Shown here: positions 22,899 through 31,605 of the stretch, piece after piece
How positions within the stretch are numbered: position 1 is the first letter of the stretch
How the letters are laid out: each line of letters opens with the position of its first letter
Source: CAMPJU01 sp036675265
GTDB lineage: Bacteria > Pseudomonadota > Gammaproteobacteria > Xanthomonadales > Xanthomonadaceae
Reading direction: 5' to 3'
Length of the DNA: 42,106 bases
Assembly: GCA_036675265.1 (NCBI GenBank)
Contig: JAKFFJ010000070.1
Coordinates: 1-42,106, forward strand
Notes under the pieces: model-generated
What the model saw: the letters and a program-made list of their open reading frames with translations, nothing else
Told to the model about the DNA's origin: nothing
Databases searched by the model: none
Translations under genes and position numbers: made by a program

Positions 22899-24755
22899 CG
22901 CCACCGGCTTGCCGCCGCTGCGCGCCGCCAGGGCGCGCTCGATGAACGCCAGTTCGTCGCGCGCCTGTGCCGGCAGCAGGCTGGCCATGACGCCGCGGGC
23001 GAAGCCCGAATCGCCCACCAGCGCCGCGCCCATGCGCGTCGACAGGAAGTTGGCGAAGAACTGCTCGAACGGCGTCACCGCCTTCTCGACGTAGCGCACG
23101 CGGTAGTCGCCCTCGTCCAGCTCGGCGGCTTCCGCGGCGGCGGCGATCGCGTCCTGCAACCCGCCGAACGCATCCACCAGCCCGCGCGCATGCGCCTGCT
23201 CGCCGCTCCACACCCGACCGCGCGCCACTTCGTCCACCTGCGCCACGGTCTGTTCGCGCGCGCGCGCCACGCGGCCGATGAAGTCGGCGTAGCCTTTCTC
23301 GATCACTTCCTGGATCACCAGGCCGACCTCGGGGTCCAGCGGCCGGGTGATGTCGAACGCGCCGGCGAAGCGGGTGGTGCCCACCCCGTCGGTGTGCACG
23401 CCGATCTTGTCCAGCCCGCGGTCGATGGTCGGGAACAGGCCGAAGATGCCGATCGATCCGGTGATGGTCGACGGATCGGCATAGATCCTGTTGGCGTCCA
23501 TGCTGATCCAGTAGCCACCGGAGGCGGCCACGTCGCCCATCGAGGCGATGACCGGCTTGCCGGCGTCCTGCAGCGCGACCACCTCGCGGCGGATCTGCTC
23601 GGACGCGAATACCTCGCCGCCCGGCGAGTTGACGCGCAGCACCACGGCTTCGACCTGCTCGTCCAGGCGCGCGTCGCGCAGCAGTTGCGAAGTGGATTCG
23701 CCGCCGACGATGCCCGGCGGCTGTTCACCGCCGGTGATCGACCCTTCGGCCACCACCACGGCGACCTGCGGCCGCGCATCGGTGGCCACCGGGCCCGGCA
23801 TCACGTGGGCCAGGTAATCGTCCATCACCACGTGGCGGAAGCCGGCGTCGACGTCCTCGTCGACCACGCCCCGCTCCGCCAGCAGGTCGTACACCTGCTC
23901 CTTCGTCATCAGCCCGTCGACGAGCTTCTTCGACAGTGCGTACTGCGCCAGGTCGCCTTCCACCGCGGCGATGTCGGCCGGCAGCGTGTCGATGTCGGCG
24001 GCGAGCTGCGCGGCCGTCAGCCCGCGCGCTTCGGCGATATCGGACAGGTAGCGCGACCACACGTCGTTCATCCAGAACAGGTCGGCTTCCTTCGCCTCGG
24101 GCGATGCGTCATCGCGCACGTAGGGTTCCGCGGCCGACTTGAACTCGCCCACCTTGAACAGGTGCACGTCCACGCCGAGCTTGTCCTGCAGGCCTTCCCG
24201 GTAGTACGCGCGATAGCGGCCGAGGCCCTCGAGCAGCAGGCCACCCATCGGGTCCAGGTAGACCTCGTCGGCCTGCGCGGCCAGCAGGTACTGCGCCTGC
24301 CCGAAGTTCTCGCCGAACGCGACCACTTCCTTGCCGGCGGCGCGCACTTCCTTCAATGAATCGGCGATCTCGCGCAGCGAGGCGAAGCCGGTCGGCTCCA
24401 GGCGGTCGACGCGCAGGTACACGCGCTCGATGCGGTCGTCTTCCTTCGCGTGGTCGAGTGCGCGCAGGACGTCGCGCAACTGCACTTCCAGCTGCTCGTC
24501 GCCGAACGCGCGCGCGACAGCGCGGCTGACCGGGTCGGAGGTGTACTGCTCGACCAGTCGTCCCTCCGGCGCGATCACGAGCGTGTTGTCGCCCGGCAGC
24601 GGGCCGGCGCGATCGGTGTTGACGATGGCCGCGATGACCAGGATGACGATCAGCAGGAACAGCAGGTTGAACACCAGCCGCCGGGTGAAGTTGAGCGTGT
24701 CCCACAGGGCCAGGAAGACCCGGGCGATGGGACCACGGCGACGGACGACATTCAT
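22869..24755 (-). CDS. sppA: Signal peptide peptidase SppA (67K type)
   Basis: Inner-membrane serine protease that degrades cleaved signal peptides. The 628-residue product has an N-terminal membrane anchor (VFNLLFLLIVILVIAAIVN, residues 28-46) and two S49 peptidase halves. The catalytic dyad is visible: Lys206 in EFKSAAEPYVRDD (N-terminal half) and Ser412 in GDVAASGGYWISMDANRIYADPSTITGSIGIFG (C-terminal half), matching K209/S409 of E. coli SppA. Length is typical. It ends VAHCFCGF, where the overlap with the small lipoprotein gene begins. The start is ATG at 24755, preceded by TGGAG. MATE precedes it on the same strand, 80 bp away. Confidence 0.95.
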   Translation of the reverse strand: MNVVRRRGPIARVFLALWDTLNFTRRLVFNLLFLLIVILVIAAIVNTDRAGPLPGDNTLVIAPEGRLVEQYTSDPVSRAVARAFGDEQLEVQLRDVLRALDHAKEDDRIERVYLRVDRLEPTGFASLREIADSLKEVRAAGKEVVAFGENFGQAQYLLAAQADEVYLDPMGGLLLEGLGRYRAYYREGLQDKLGVDVHLFKVGEFKSAAEPYVRDDASPEAKEADLFWMNDVWSRYLSDIAEARGLTAAQLAADIDTLPADIAAVEGDLAQYALSKKLVDGLMTKEQVYDLLAERGVVDEDVDAGFRHVVMDDYLAHVMPGPVATDARPQVAVVVAEGSITGGEQPPGIVGGESTSQLLRDARLDEQVEAVVLRVNSPGGEVFASEQIRREVVALQDAGKPVIASMGDVAASGGYWISMDANRIYADPSTITGSIGIFGLFPTIDRGLDKIGVHTDGVGTTRFAGAFDITRPLDPEVGLVIQEVIEKGYADFIGRVARAREQTVAQVDEVARGRVWSGEQAHARGLVDAFGGLQDAIAAAAEAAELDEGDYRVRYVEKAVTPFEQFFANFLSTRMGAALVGDSGFARGVMASLLPAQARDELAFIERALAARSGGKPVASVAHCFCGF

Positions 24756-24835
24756 TCGGGTGACTCCAGCAGAAGCAATTCGATCAGAGGGTGCCAGCGT
24801 ACCCGGCCGGCGCCCGCGGTTTCATGACCCCAAGG

Positions 24836-26239
24836 TCATGCTGCCCGTTGGCCCGGTTCAGCCACGGGCGCCAGGGGTTCAGGTTCGGGCAGCCGTCGGG
24901 CCAGCCGCAGGAAGCGCCACGTCATCAGCACGGCGGCCGCGCTGAGCCCGGCAATCAACCCGATCCACATGCCGCGCGGCCCCATGCCAAGGCCGAATTC
25001 GAGACCGAGGTACGCGCCGAGGGGCATCCCGAGCCCCCAGTACGCCAGGGCGGTGATCACCATCGGCCATGCCGTGTCCTTCAGGCCGCGCAGCGCGCCG
25101 GAGGACAGCGCCTGGATGCCGTCGGGGAACTGGAATGCGGCGGCGAACAGCAACAGGCCGCCCGCCAGCGCGCCGATCGCCGGGTCGTCGGTATAGACGC
25201 CGGCGATCGCGTGGCCGGCGAAGACCATCGCGCCCGCGGTCAGCAGCTGGGTGCCGAGCACGATGCCGTAGCCCGCGCGCGCGGCGGCGCGCACCCCGGC
25301 GCCATCCAGCCGGCCCGCGGCCTGGCCGATGCGCACCGTGGTCGCCATCGCGATGCCCAGCGGCACCATGAAGGCAAGGCTGGCGACGTTGATCGCCACC
25401 TGGTGCGCACCCACCGCGGTCGCGCCCATGCGCCCGATCAGCAGCGCGGTGGTGACGAACAGGCTGCCTTCCATGAAGACCGCGACGCCGATGGGCAGGC
25501 CGAGCTTGAGCAACGACAGGATCTCGCCCGCGTGCGGCGCATCCCAGCGTGCGAACAACTGCAGCGCGGCGAAGCGTCGCGACCAGCGCAGGTACGCGAG
25601 CAGGCCAAGCGCCTGGACCCAGAGCACGAACGCCGTGGCATACCCCAGGCCCGCCGCGCCCAGCGCCGGGAAGGGACCGTCGCCGAACATCAGCGCGTGG
25701 CCCAGCGGAAACAGCGCCGCCACGCCCAGCAGGCCCGCCACCATCGTCGGCAGCGTCCACGCGAGCCCCTCGCTGAGGTAACGCGCGCAGAAGAACAGTG
25801 CCAGCGCGGGCGCACCCCAGCGGATGGCGCCGAGGAAATCGCTCGCCGCGGGGCGGACGTCCTCGGCGATGCCCATGCCCGCCAGCAGCGGCCCGGACAG
25901 GCTGACCAGCGCGAACAGGGACACGCCCAACGCGAGCGCCAGCCAGGCCGCCTGGCGGAACAGCGGGCCGATGCGCTCGTGCCGGCCGGCGCCGTCCAGT
26001 TGCGACACCGATGGCGGCACCGCCATCAGCACGCCCACCAGGACCAGGATCACCACCGACCACACCGCACTGCCCACGGCCACGCCGGCCAGCGTGGTCG
26101 GGCCATGGCGCCCGGCCAGCACCGTGTCGACGAAGGTCATCAGCACCGACGACAGCTGTCCGGCCACGATGGGCGCTGCCAGCAGCAGGGTGCGGCGCAC
26201 TTCGCCGGCGAAGCGGTAGGGACGGGACTGGGAGGGCAT
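24836..26239 (-). CDS. MATE family multidrug/Na+ or H+ antiporter (NorM-like)
   Basis: A 467-residue inner-membrane exporter with about twelve helices in two homologous halves. The first half begins LLAAPIVAGQLSSVLMTFVDTVLAGRHGPTTLAGVAVGSAVWS, the second LLKLGLPIGVAVFMEGSLFVTTALLIGRMGATAVGAHQVAINVASLAFMVPLGIAMATTVRIGQAAG; both show the P-x-x-x-x-Q / VDT- and GA-x-Q-type family patterns. NorM relatives extrude cationic drugs and dyes coupled to ion entry; the substrate here is unknown. It is divergent from the DUF3667 gene with 65 bp between starts, where TTATCTTAA could serve -10 elements in both directions. Confidence 0.9.
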   Translation of the reverse strand: MPSQSRPYRFAGEVRRTLLLAAPIVAGQLSSVLMTFVDTVLAGRHGPTTLAGVAVGSAVWSVVILVLVGVLMAVPPSVSQLDGAGRHERIGPLFRQAAWLALALGVSLFALVSLSGPLLAGMGIAEDVRPAASDFLGAIRWGAPALALFFCARYLSEGLAWTLPTMVAGLLGVAALFPLGHALMFGDGPFPALGAAGLGYATAFVLWVQALGLLAYLRWSRRFAALQLFARWDAPHAGEILSLLKLGLPIGVAVFMEGSLFVTTALLIGRMGATAVGAHQVAINVASLAFMVPLGIAMATTVRIGQAAGRLDGAGVRAAARAGYGIVLGTQLLTAGAMVFAGHAIAGVYTDDPAIGALAGGLLLFAAAFQFPDGIQALSSGALRGLKDTAWPMVITALAYWGLGMPLGAYLGLEFGLGMGPRGMWIGLIAGLSAAAVLMTWRFLRLARRLPEPEPLAPVAEPGQRAA

Positions 26240-26304
26240 CGAAGGTGGCGGGCGCGGGCGGCGCGGCGCGTTATCTTAAGTCGGGGCCGGGGCGGGGTCG
26301 TGAC

Positions 26305-27477
26305 ATGACGAACGAAGGATTGCCCGAAGGCGACGAGGCGGGCGTGGATTCCCGCCTTCGCGGGAATGACGCTGCGCCGGTTTGCCGGAATTGCGGGGTC
26401 GAGCTCCTGGGCCCGCATTGCTACCAGTGCGGCCAGCCGGTGAAGGGGCTGGTGCGCCATTTCACCAGCGTCGTCGGCGACTTCTTCGACAGCGTCTTCG
26501 ACTTCGACTCGCGCACGCTGCGCACCTTGTGGCCGCTGTTCGCGCGCCCCGGCTACCTGACGTGCGAGTACTTCGAAGGGCGGCGCGTGCGTTACGTCAG
26601 CCCGGTGCGGCTGTTCTTCTTCCTGACCATCGTCGCGTTCTTCGTGGGCAGCCTGACGCTGCACATGGAAAGCGACGGCGCCGATGTCGACCGTGGCGAC
26701 CGCATCGGCCAGGCCACGACCGTCGCGGAGGTCGAATCCCTGCGCGACGACGCCCTGGCGAAACTCGAGCGCGCCACCGACCGCGAGGGACCACCGGTCC
26801 CCGGCATCCGGGTCGGCACCGAGGCCGCGCGCACGGTGGTGATCGGCCGTGCCGCAGACCGCATCGCGACGATCCGGAAGGCAGAGGCGGCAGGCAAGCC
26901 GGTGCCGGTGGAGGAAGACGAGGTATCGATCACTTTCGGGAACGGCCCCTGGGATGCCGAGACCAACCCGGTCGACGTGTCGTTCCTGCCCGCGTTCGCC
27001 AACGCATGGCTCAACCACCAGGTGGAGCGCGCCAGCAGGAACATCCAACGCCTGCAGGACGATCCGGACCTCTACGTCAAGGCGCTGATGTCGGCCGTGC
27101 CGACCTCGCTGTTCGTGCTGCTGCCGGTCTTCGCGCTGATGCTGAAGCTGGCGTACGTGTTCAAGCGACGCCTGTACATGGAGCACCTGATCGTGGCGCT
27201 GCACAGCCACGCGTTCCTGTCGCTGTCGCTGCTGCTGTTGTTCCTGCTGGGATGGCTGGAAGGCGCGTTGCCCGCGGGTGGCCAGGCGGTGCCCAACGTC
27301 ATCGAGTTCCTGCTGGTCGCCTGGATGCCGCTGTACCTGCTGGCGATGCAGAAGCGGGTGTACCGGCAAGGCTGGCCGATGACGCTGCTCAAGTACCTGG
27401 TCCTCGGCTTCTGCTACTTCTGGCTGATCACCATCGGCGCGGTGTTCGTGGCCCTCGGGAGCCTGGTGTGGATGTGA
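26305..27477 (+). CDS. DUF3667-type membrane protein with N-terminal zinc ribbon
   Basis: A 390-residue inner-membrane protein of unknown function. Residues 32-52 form a four-cysteine zinc ribbon (CRNCGVELLGPHCYQCGQ); then the DUF3667 block VVGDFFDSVFDFDSRTLRTLWPLFARPGYLTCEYFEGRRVRYVSPVRLFFFLTIVAFF, a 160-residue charged loop, and four C-terminal helices (SLFVLLPVFALMLKLAYV, LSLSLLLLFLLGWL, VIEFLLVAWMPLYLLAM, YLVLGFCYFWLITIGAVFVALG). Residues 15-23 (DSRLRGNDA) are encoded by an intergenic-type repeat (26346-26370) that sits inside the gene. The ATG at 26305 is the only ATG that includes the zinc ribbon after the last upstream shadow. It converges with the DUF3106 gene with 13 bp between stops. 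Confidence 0.8.
   Translation: MTNEGLPEGDEAGVDSRLRGNDAAPVCRNCGVELLGPHCYQCGQPVKGLVRHFTSVVGDFFDSVFDFDSRTLRTLWPLFARPGYLTCEYFEGRRVRYVSPVRLFFFLTIVAFFVGSLTLHMESDGADVDRGDRIGQATTVAEVESLRDDALAKLERATDREGPPVPGIRVGTEAARTVVIGRAADRIATIRKAEAAGKPVPVEEDEVSITFGNGPWDAETNPVDVSFLPAFANAWLNHQVERASRNIQRLQDDPDLYVKALMSAVPTSLFVLLPVFALMLKLAYVFKRRLYMEHLIVALHSHAFLSLSLLLLFLLGWLEGALPAGGQAVPNVIEFLLVAWMPLYLLAMQKRVYRQGWPMTLLKYLVLGFCYFWLITIGAVFVALGSLVWM
26346..26370. repeat. Dispersed GATTCCCGCCTTCGCGGG-type repeat inside a coding region
   Basis: Inverted repeat ATTCCCGC-cttc-GCGGGAAT plus flanks, a very widespread bacterial intergenic repeat that translates as DSRLRGND. Here it is in frame near the 5' end of the DUF3667 gene. 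A diverged relative (CGTCATTCCCGC) is in frame at the 5' end of the glycerophosphotransferase-family gene near 6565-6580. Confidence 0.8.
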
Positions 27478-27490
27478 GCAGCCGCGCGCC

Positions 27491-28963
27491 CTATCGGGAC
27501 AGGCGCAGGCGCAGCCAGGCCGAACGGTTGTCGTCGGTGGTCTCGAGCAATGCCAGGCGCAGGGCGTTGCGCTCCTGCGGCGGCGTGCGATAGGCGAGCA
27601 CGGCCAGGTCGGCGCGCTCCTCGGGCGTCATCACCCGCAGCATGTCCAGCAAGGGGATGCGCTGCTCTTCCGGGACCTGCAGCAGCAAGGGGCTGAGCGC
27701 GGCCATGTCGGCGCCCACGCGCGGGCCGAGCAGCCAGCCGCGTTGCTCGGTGACGCTCAACCCGGCGAATCGTTCGCGCAATGCCTCGCGGGTCGCCGCC
27801 GTCAGTCCCTGGAGTTGCGTGCGTGCCTGGCGCAGCAACGCGAGGTCGACGCCGTCCAGCGCCTGGAGCGCGACATAGCGTTCCCGCCGCGCGCCGGCCT
27901 CCGCGTGCGGCAACGCGTCCCAGGCCGCCAGGCGCTGCTGGAACTGCGCGCGCTCGGCCTCGGTCATGGCGTCCCAGGCTTGCCGGCGCGTTTCCACCAG
28001 CACGCCCACGTCGGTGGGCGCATCGCGGGCGCCGGCAAGCGTCGTGGTCGGGGACCCGCTCCGGGGCGCGCTCCCTTCGGCGTCGGGCTCGGCGACCTCG
28101 GGCTGGCTGGAGAGCCACGACAGGAACGCCAGGTCCTCGGCGAGCGCGGCGCCTTCCGGATCGGCCAGCAAGGCGAAGTCCCGGTGCGTGAGCAACGCGG
28201 TCTGTTCGTCGAAGCGCGCGGCCGGTGCCTCGATCGGCAGCGCTTCCTTGTGCAGCTCGCCGCCCAGGCGCCACCACGGCAGGAAGCTCGCCACGAACAG
28301 GAGTGCGCACATGGCCACGCCCGCGCGCAGCGCGATGCCGATCCAGCGGGGACGCGCCGGTGCCGGCGCCGCCGGCGCGACGAAGTGGCGGCCGGTCAGT
28401 GCGTCCTCTCGCAGGCGCGCGAGGTCGGACAGGCGATCGTTGGGCAGCGTCTTGATCCGGCGGTGCACGTGCGCGCGCAGGCGCAGCCAGGCGGCCGGGT
28501 CGGCGCGGCCGTCCTCGCGGCGCGGCAGCGCGCGCCGCAGCGCGCGGCGGTAGACCGGGCGGGCGATGGCCAGCACGTGCGCAGCGTCTCCCTCGTCCAG
28601 CCCGGCGGCCAGTCGCAGCAGGATGGCCGCCCGCGGGCCGGGCGTGAGTTGCACCAGCCAGAGTGCGTCCTCGTCGCCCCGCGCCCCCGGAACCGGACGC
28701 CGCAATTGCGGCGTGGCCAGCAGCAGGGACCAGAACCGCAGCGGCCAGCGCGCCATCGGTTCGCCGGGACCGACGGTCCGGAAGGCGCGCATCGCCGCCG
28801 CCAGGGCGGCATCGCCGCAGACCGGGTCGCCGCACTGGAGTTCGGCCAGGACGGCCGCCCGGCGCTCGATGCCGCGCAGGAACGCGGACAGCGCCGCGGG
28901 CACGGCAGCCGGATTGGCGCCCGGTGCGCGATCGGGCGGCGTGGCATGGGGGTCTGCGGTCAT
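27491..28963 (-). CDS. Membrane-tethered DUF3106-type protein with sigma-like N-terminal half
   Basis: A 490-residue protein. Residues 50-85 (DAALAAAMRAFRTVGPGEPMARWPLRFWSLLL) and 104-146 (VQLTPGPRAAILLRLAAGLDEGDAAHVLAIARPVYRRALRRALP) look like worn-down region 2 and region 4 of an ECF sigma factor. Residues 158-195 (AWLRLRAHVHRRIKTLPNDRLSDLARLREDAL) resemble the DUF3619 proteins encoded beside such sigma genes. One membrane helix follows at 207-230 (WIGIALRAGVAMCALLFVASFLPW). The periplasmic part from about 320 is DUF3106-like (AWDAMTEAERAQFQQRLAAWDALPHAEAGARRERY; ATREALRERFAGLSVTEQRGWLLGP). DNA or RNA polymerase binding is inference only. The start has no clear ribosome-binding site. Confidence 0.72.
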   Translation of the reverse strand: MTADPHATPPDRAPGANPAAVPAALSAFLRGIERRAAVLAELQCGDPVCGDAALAAAMRAFRTVGPGEPMARWPLRFWSLLLATPQLRRPVPGARGDEDALWLVQLTPGPRAAILLRLAAGLDEGDAAHVLAIARPVYRRALRRALPRREDGRADPAAWLRLRAHVHRRIKTLPNDRLSDLARLREDALTGRHFVAPAAPAPARPRWIGIALRAGVAMCALLFVASFLPWWRLGGELHKEALPIEAPAARFDEQTALLTHRDFALLADPEGAALAEDLAFLSWLSSQPEVAEPDAEGSAPRSGSPTTTLAGARDAPTDVGVLVETRRQAWDAMTEAERAQFQQRLAAWDALPHAEAGARRERYVALQALDGVDLALLRQARTQLQGLTAATREALRERFAGLSVTEQRGWLLGPRVGADMAALSPLLLQVPEEQRIPLLDMLRVMTPEERADLAVLAYRTPPQERNALRLALLETTDDNRSAWLRLRLSR

Positions 28964-29373
28964 CGGCTACAACGGGAGTGGCTCCGGCATGATAGCCATG
29001 GGGGCTGTTCAGCCCCGCTTGACAATGCTGAAAATCGTGCTCCGCAAGGCAGCACAAGGCTTCCAGCCCCGGCGGTTGTGCACAGCAGTACCCGCCGTGT
29101 CCACCACGCGGGCTTCACCCGAGCCTGAAGCGGGGATTCACCAATGTTTCACGAGCAAGTCATTGTTTTTCCAGAACTTATGTCCAATGGCGATTTTTTG
29201 ACCAAGACAACGTCCATGCTTGTGGCAATGCAATCCATGCGCGCCGGGTCCCCGCCATGCACAGCTTTATCCACAGCTGGTGTGGATAAAGCCCGAATTC
29301 CTTTGGTTGTAGGGGTTTGCGCCAACTTCGTCACGGTTCGGGCAGCAATGGGCCCTAAGTGTTCCGGAACGGA
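28964..29373. other. 410-bp AT-richer intergenic region upstream of priA
   Basis: The only long gene-free stretch in the window. The part from about 29138 to 29240 is roughly 43% G+C by hand count, against about 70% around it. It holds the inverted DnaA boxes, a TTGACA at 29019-29024 without a matching -10, and poly-T stretches (TTTTT, TTTTTT). A 77-codon open frame at 29144-29377 runs into priA in another frame and shows no family features; I do not call it a gene. Confidence 0.6.
29266..29290. promoter_or_regulatory. Inverted pair of perfect DnaA boxes upstream of priA
   Basis: TTATCCACA at 29267-29275 (plus) and its exact complement TGTGGATAA at 29281-29289, 5 bp apart, make a perfect inverted repeat with 10-bp arms (TTTATCCACA / TGTGGATAAA). 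Both match the strict DnaA consensus. A weaker box (TTGTGCACA) lies about 190 bp upstream. The pair is about 85 bp before the priA start. Confidence 0.75.
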
Positions 29374-31578
29374 ATGAGTCAGCCGAGTATCTTCCGGGTC
29401 GCATTGCCGGTGCCGCTCCCGCGGCTGTTCGACTACCTGCCCCCGCCGGGGGCGGACCCGGCGACGGCCGTGGGGCACCGGGTGCGCGTCCCGTTCGGGC
29501 AGCGCGAACTGGTGGGCGTTGTGGCGGCGACCGGGGCCGGGGCCCGCGAAGCGCCGGAACTGCGCGCCGCGCTGGCCCTGCTGGACGACCGCCCGCTCCT
29601 GGAAGGGGAACTGCTGTCATCGCTGCGCTGGCTCGCCCGCTACCTGCATGCGCCGCTGGGAGAGGTGCTGGCGACCGCGCTGCCGGCGGCGCTGCGCCGC
29701 GGCGAACCGCTGCCGGACACCCATGTGCACGGCTGGGCGCTGACGGAAGCGGGACGCACCGCGCTGCCGGGCCTGCGTGCCGGGCGGCCCCGCCAGGTGG
29801 CGGAACGCCTGGCCGCCGCTGCCGTCGAGGAATCGGTGCTCGAGGCAACGGTCGATGGCTGGCGCGCGGCCGCGCGTGCGCTGGCCACGCGCGGGCTGGC
29901 GGTACGGATTGCCCTGGGCCCCGACCAGCGCGCACCGGCGCCAGTGGCTCCGCTGGACGCCAACCCGGAGCAGCAGGCGGCGATCGACGCCATCCGCGCC
30001 GCGCACGACGGGTTCGCATCGCTGCTGCTCGACGGGGTGACCGGCAGCGGCAAGACCGAGGTCTACCTGCAGGCGATCGCCGACTGCCTGGCGCGCGGGC
30101 GGCAGGCGCTGGTGCTGGTGCCGGAGATCGGGCTGACCCCGCAGATGCTGCAGCGGTTCCGCGCCCGCCTCGGCGTGCCCGTGCACGCGCTGCATTCCGG
30201 CCTCAACGACAACGAACGCGCCCGGGTGTGGGCCGCCGCCTGGCGCGGCGAGGCACGGGTCGTGGTCGGGACCCGGTCCGCCGTGTTCGTGCCGCTGCCC
30301 GAGGCCGGCCTGGTCATCGTCGACGAGGAACACGACGGCAGCTACAAGCAGCTCGACGGGATCCGCTACAACGCCCGCGATTTCGCACTGGTGCGCGGGC
30401 AGGCGCTGGGGGTGCCAGTCGTGCTCGGCAGCGCGACGCCGTCGCTGGAGTCACTGCACAACGCACGCGCCGGGCGCCACGCGCACCTGCGGCTGACCCG
30501 GCGCGCGGGCGAGGCGGTGCCGCCGTCCGTGCGCGTGGTGGATGTCCGCAAGCGGCCGCTGGATGCCGGCCTGTCGCCGGAAGCGTTGCAGGCGATCGCC
30601 AACGCGCTGGACCGCGGCGGCCAGGTGCTGGTGTTCCGCAACCGCCGCGGCTACGCGCCGGTGCTGCTGTGCCACGACTGCGGCTGGAGCGCGCAGTGCC
30701 CGCGCTGCGATACCGCCACGACCGGCAGCGCGATGACCGTGCATGGCGGTGGGCGGCGCCTGCAATGCCACCATTGCGGCCTGCGGCGCGCCGTCCCGCC
30801 GGCGTGTCCGGATTGCGCGGGCCTGGCGCTGCAGCCGCAGGGCGCCGGCACCGAGCGGCTCGAGGAAGTCCTCGCCGGTCGATTTCGCGACGTGCCGGTG
30901 CTGCGCATCGACCGCGGCAGCACGCGTCGTCGCGACGCGCTGGAATCGATGCTCGGCGAGATCGGCGGGCAGCCGGGCATCCTGGTCGGCACGCAAATGC
31001 TGGCGAAGGGACACGACCTGCCGGAGCTCGCGCTGGTGGTGGTCGTCGGCATCGACGAAGGGCTGTTCTCCGCCGACTTCCGCGCGCCGGAAAAGCTGGC
31101 GCAGTTGCTGGTGCAGGTGGCGGGGCGGGCCGGCCGCGCCAGTCGCCGCGGCGAAGTCCTGCTGCAGACCCACCACCCCGGGCACCCGTTGCTGCAGCTG
31201 CTCGTGACGGGCGGGTACCACGCCTTCGCGGATGCGGAACTCGCCCAGCGCGACGCGGCCGGCTTCCCCCCCTTCGCGCATCTCGCGCTGCTGCGCGCGG
31301 AGGCGAAGGACATCGAGGCGACCCGCGCATTCCTTGCCGCCGCACGCATCGCATTCGAAGCCGCGATGGGTGAAGCACCGGCCGTGCAGCTGCACGGGCC
31401 GCTGCCCGCCCCCATGCCGCGCCGCGCCGGCTACCAGCGCATGCAGTTGTTGCTGTCGGCGCAAGGTCGCAGCGCGCTGCACGCCGCGCTCGATGCGGTG
31501 GCGCCGGCGCTGCATGCGTTGCCGGAAGCGCGCAAGGTACGCTGGTCGCTCGACGTGGATCCGGTGGATTTGTACTAG
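29374..31578 (+). CDS. priA: Primosomal replication-restart helicase PriA
   Basis: Superfamily 2 3'-5' helicase that recognises stalled forks and reloads the replisome. The 734-residue product has the N-terminal fork-binding domain (IFRVALPVPLPRLFDYLPP), Walker A in LLDGVTGSGKTEVYLQAI (about 222), the DEEH box in VIVDEEHDGSYKQ (about 316), GSATPSLESL, a zinc-binding cysteine cluster (LLCHDCGWSAQCPRCD ... CHHCGLRRAVPPACPDC, about 432-486), and LVGTQMLAKGHDLPELALV, RAPEKLAQLLVQVAGRAGR. I take ATG at 29374 (MSQPSIFR); a GTG at 29359 would add five residues. It is preceded by the DnaA-box region. Confidence 0.96.
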   Translation: MSQPSIFRVALPVPLPRLFDYLPPPGADPATAVGHRVRVPFGQRELVGVVAATGAGAREAPELRAALALLDDRPLLEGELLSSLRWLARYLHAPLGEVLATALPAALRRGEPLPDTHVHGWALTEAGRTALPGLRAGRPRQVAERLAAAAVEESVLEATVDGWRAAARALATRGLAVRIALGPDQRAPAPVAPLDANPEQQAAIDAIRAAHDGFASLLLDGVTGSGKTEVYLQAIADCLARGRQALVLVPEIGLTPQMLQRFRARLGVPVHALHSGLNDNERARVWAAAWRGEARVVVGTRSAVFVPLPEAGLVIVDEEHDGSYKQLDGIRYNARDFALVRGQALGVPVVLGSATPSLESLHNARAGRHAHLRLTRRAGEAVPPSVRVVDVRKRPLDAGLSPEALQAIANALDRGGQVLVFRNRRGYAPVLLCHDCGWSAQCPRCDTATTGSAMTVHGGGRRLQCHHCGLRRAVPPACPDCAGLALQPQGAGTERLEEVLAGRFRDVPVLRIDRGSTRRRDALESMLGEIGGQPGILVGTQMLAKGHDLPELALVVVVGIDEGLFSADFRAPEKLAQLLVQVAGRAGRASRRGEVLLQTHHPGHPLLQLLVTGGYHAFADAELAQRDAAGFPPFAHLALLRAEAKDIEATRAFLAAARIAFEAAMGEAPAVQLHGPLPAPMPRRAGYQRMQLLLSAQGRSALHAALDAVAPALHALPEARKVRWSLDVDPVDLY

Positions 31579-31605
31579 GACCGAACCCGAGGACAGGAGC
31601 GCGAA

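Noticed and set aside
29019..29024. Consensus -35 TTGACA as a priA promoter
   Set aside because: No acceptable -10 at 16-18 bp downstream, and it lies about 350 bp from the priA start.
28964..29373. Chromosomal origin of replication
   Set aside because: Two DnaA boxes and an AT-rich pocket are too few; no dnaA, dnaN, rpmH or gidA nearby, and the order around priA is ordinary. Kept only as a DnaA-binding site.
29144..29377. 77-codon plus-strand ORF before priA
   Set aside because: Spans the DnaA boxes and the priA start in another frame, lacks a ribosome-binding site and resembles no family.
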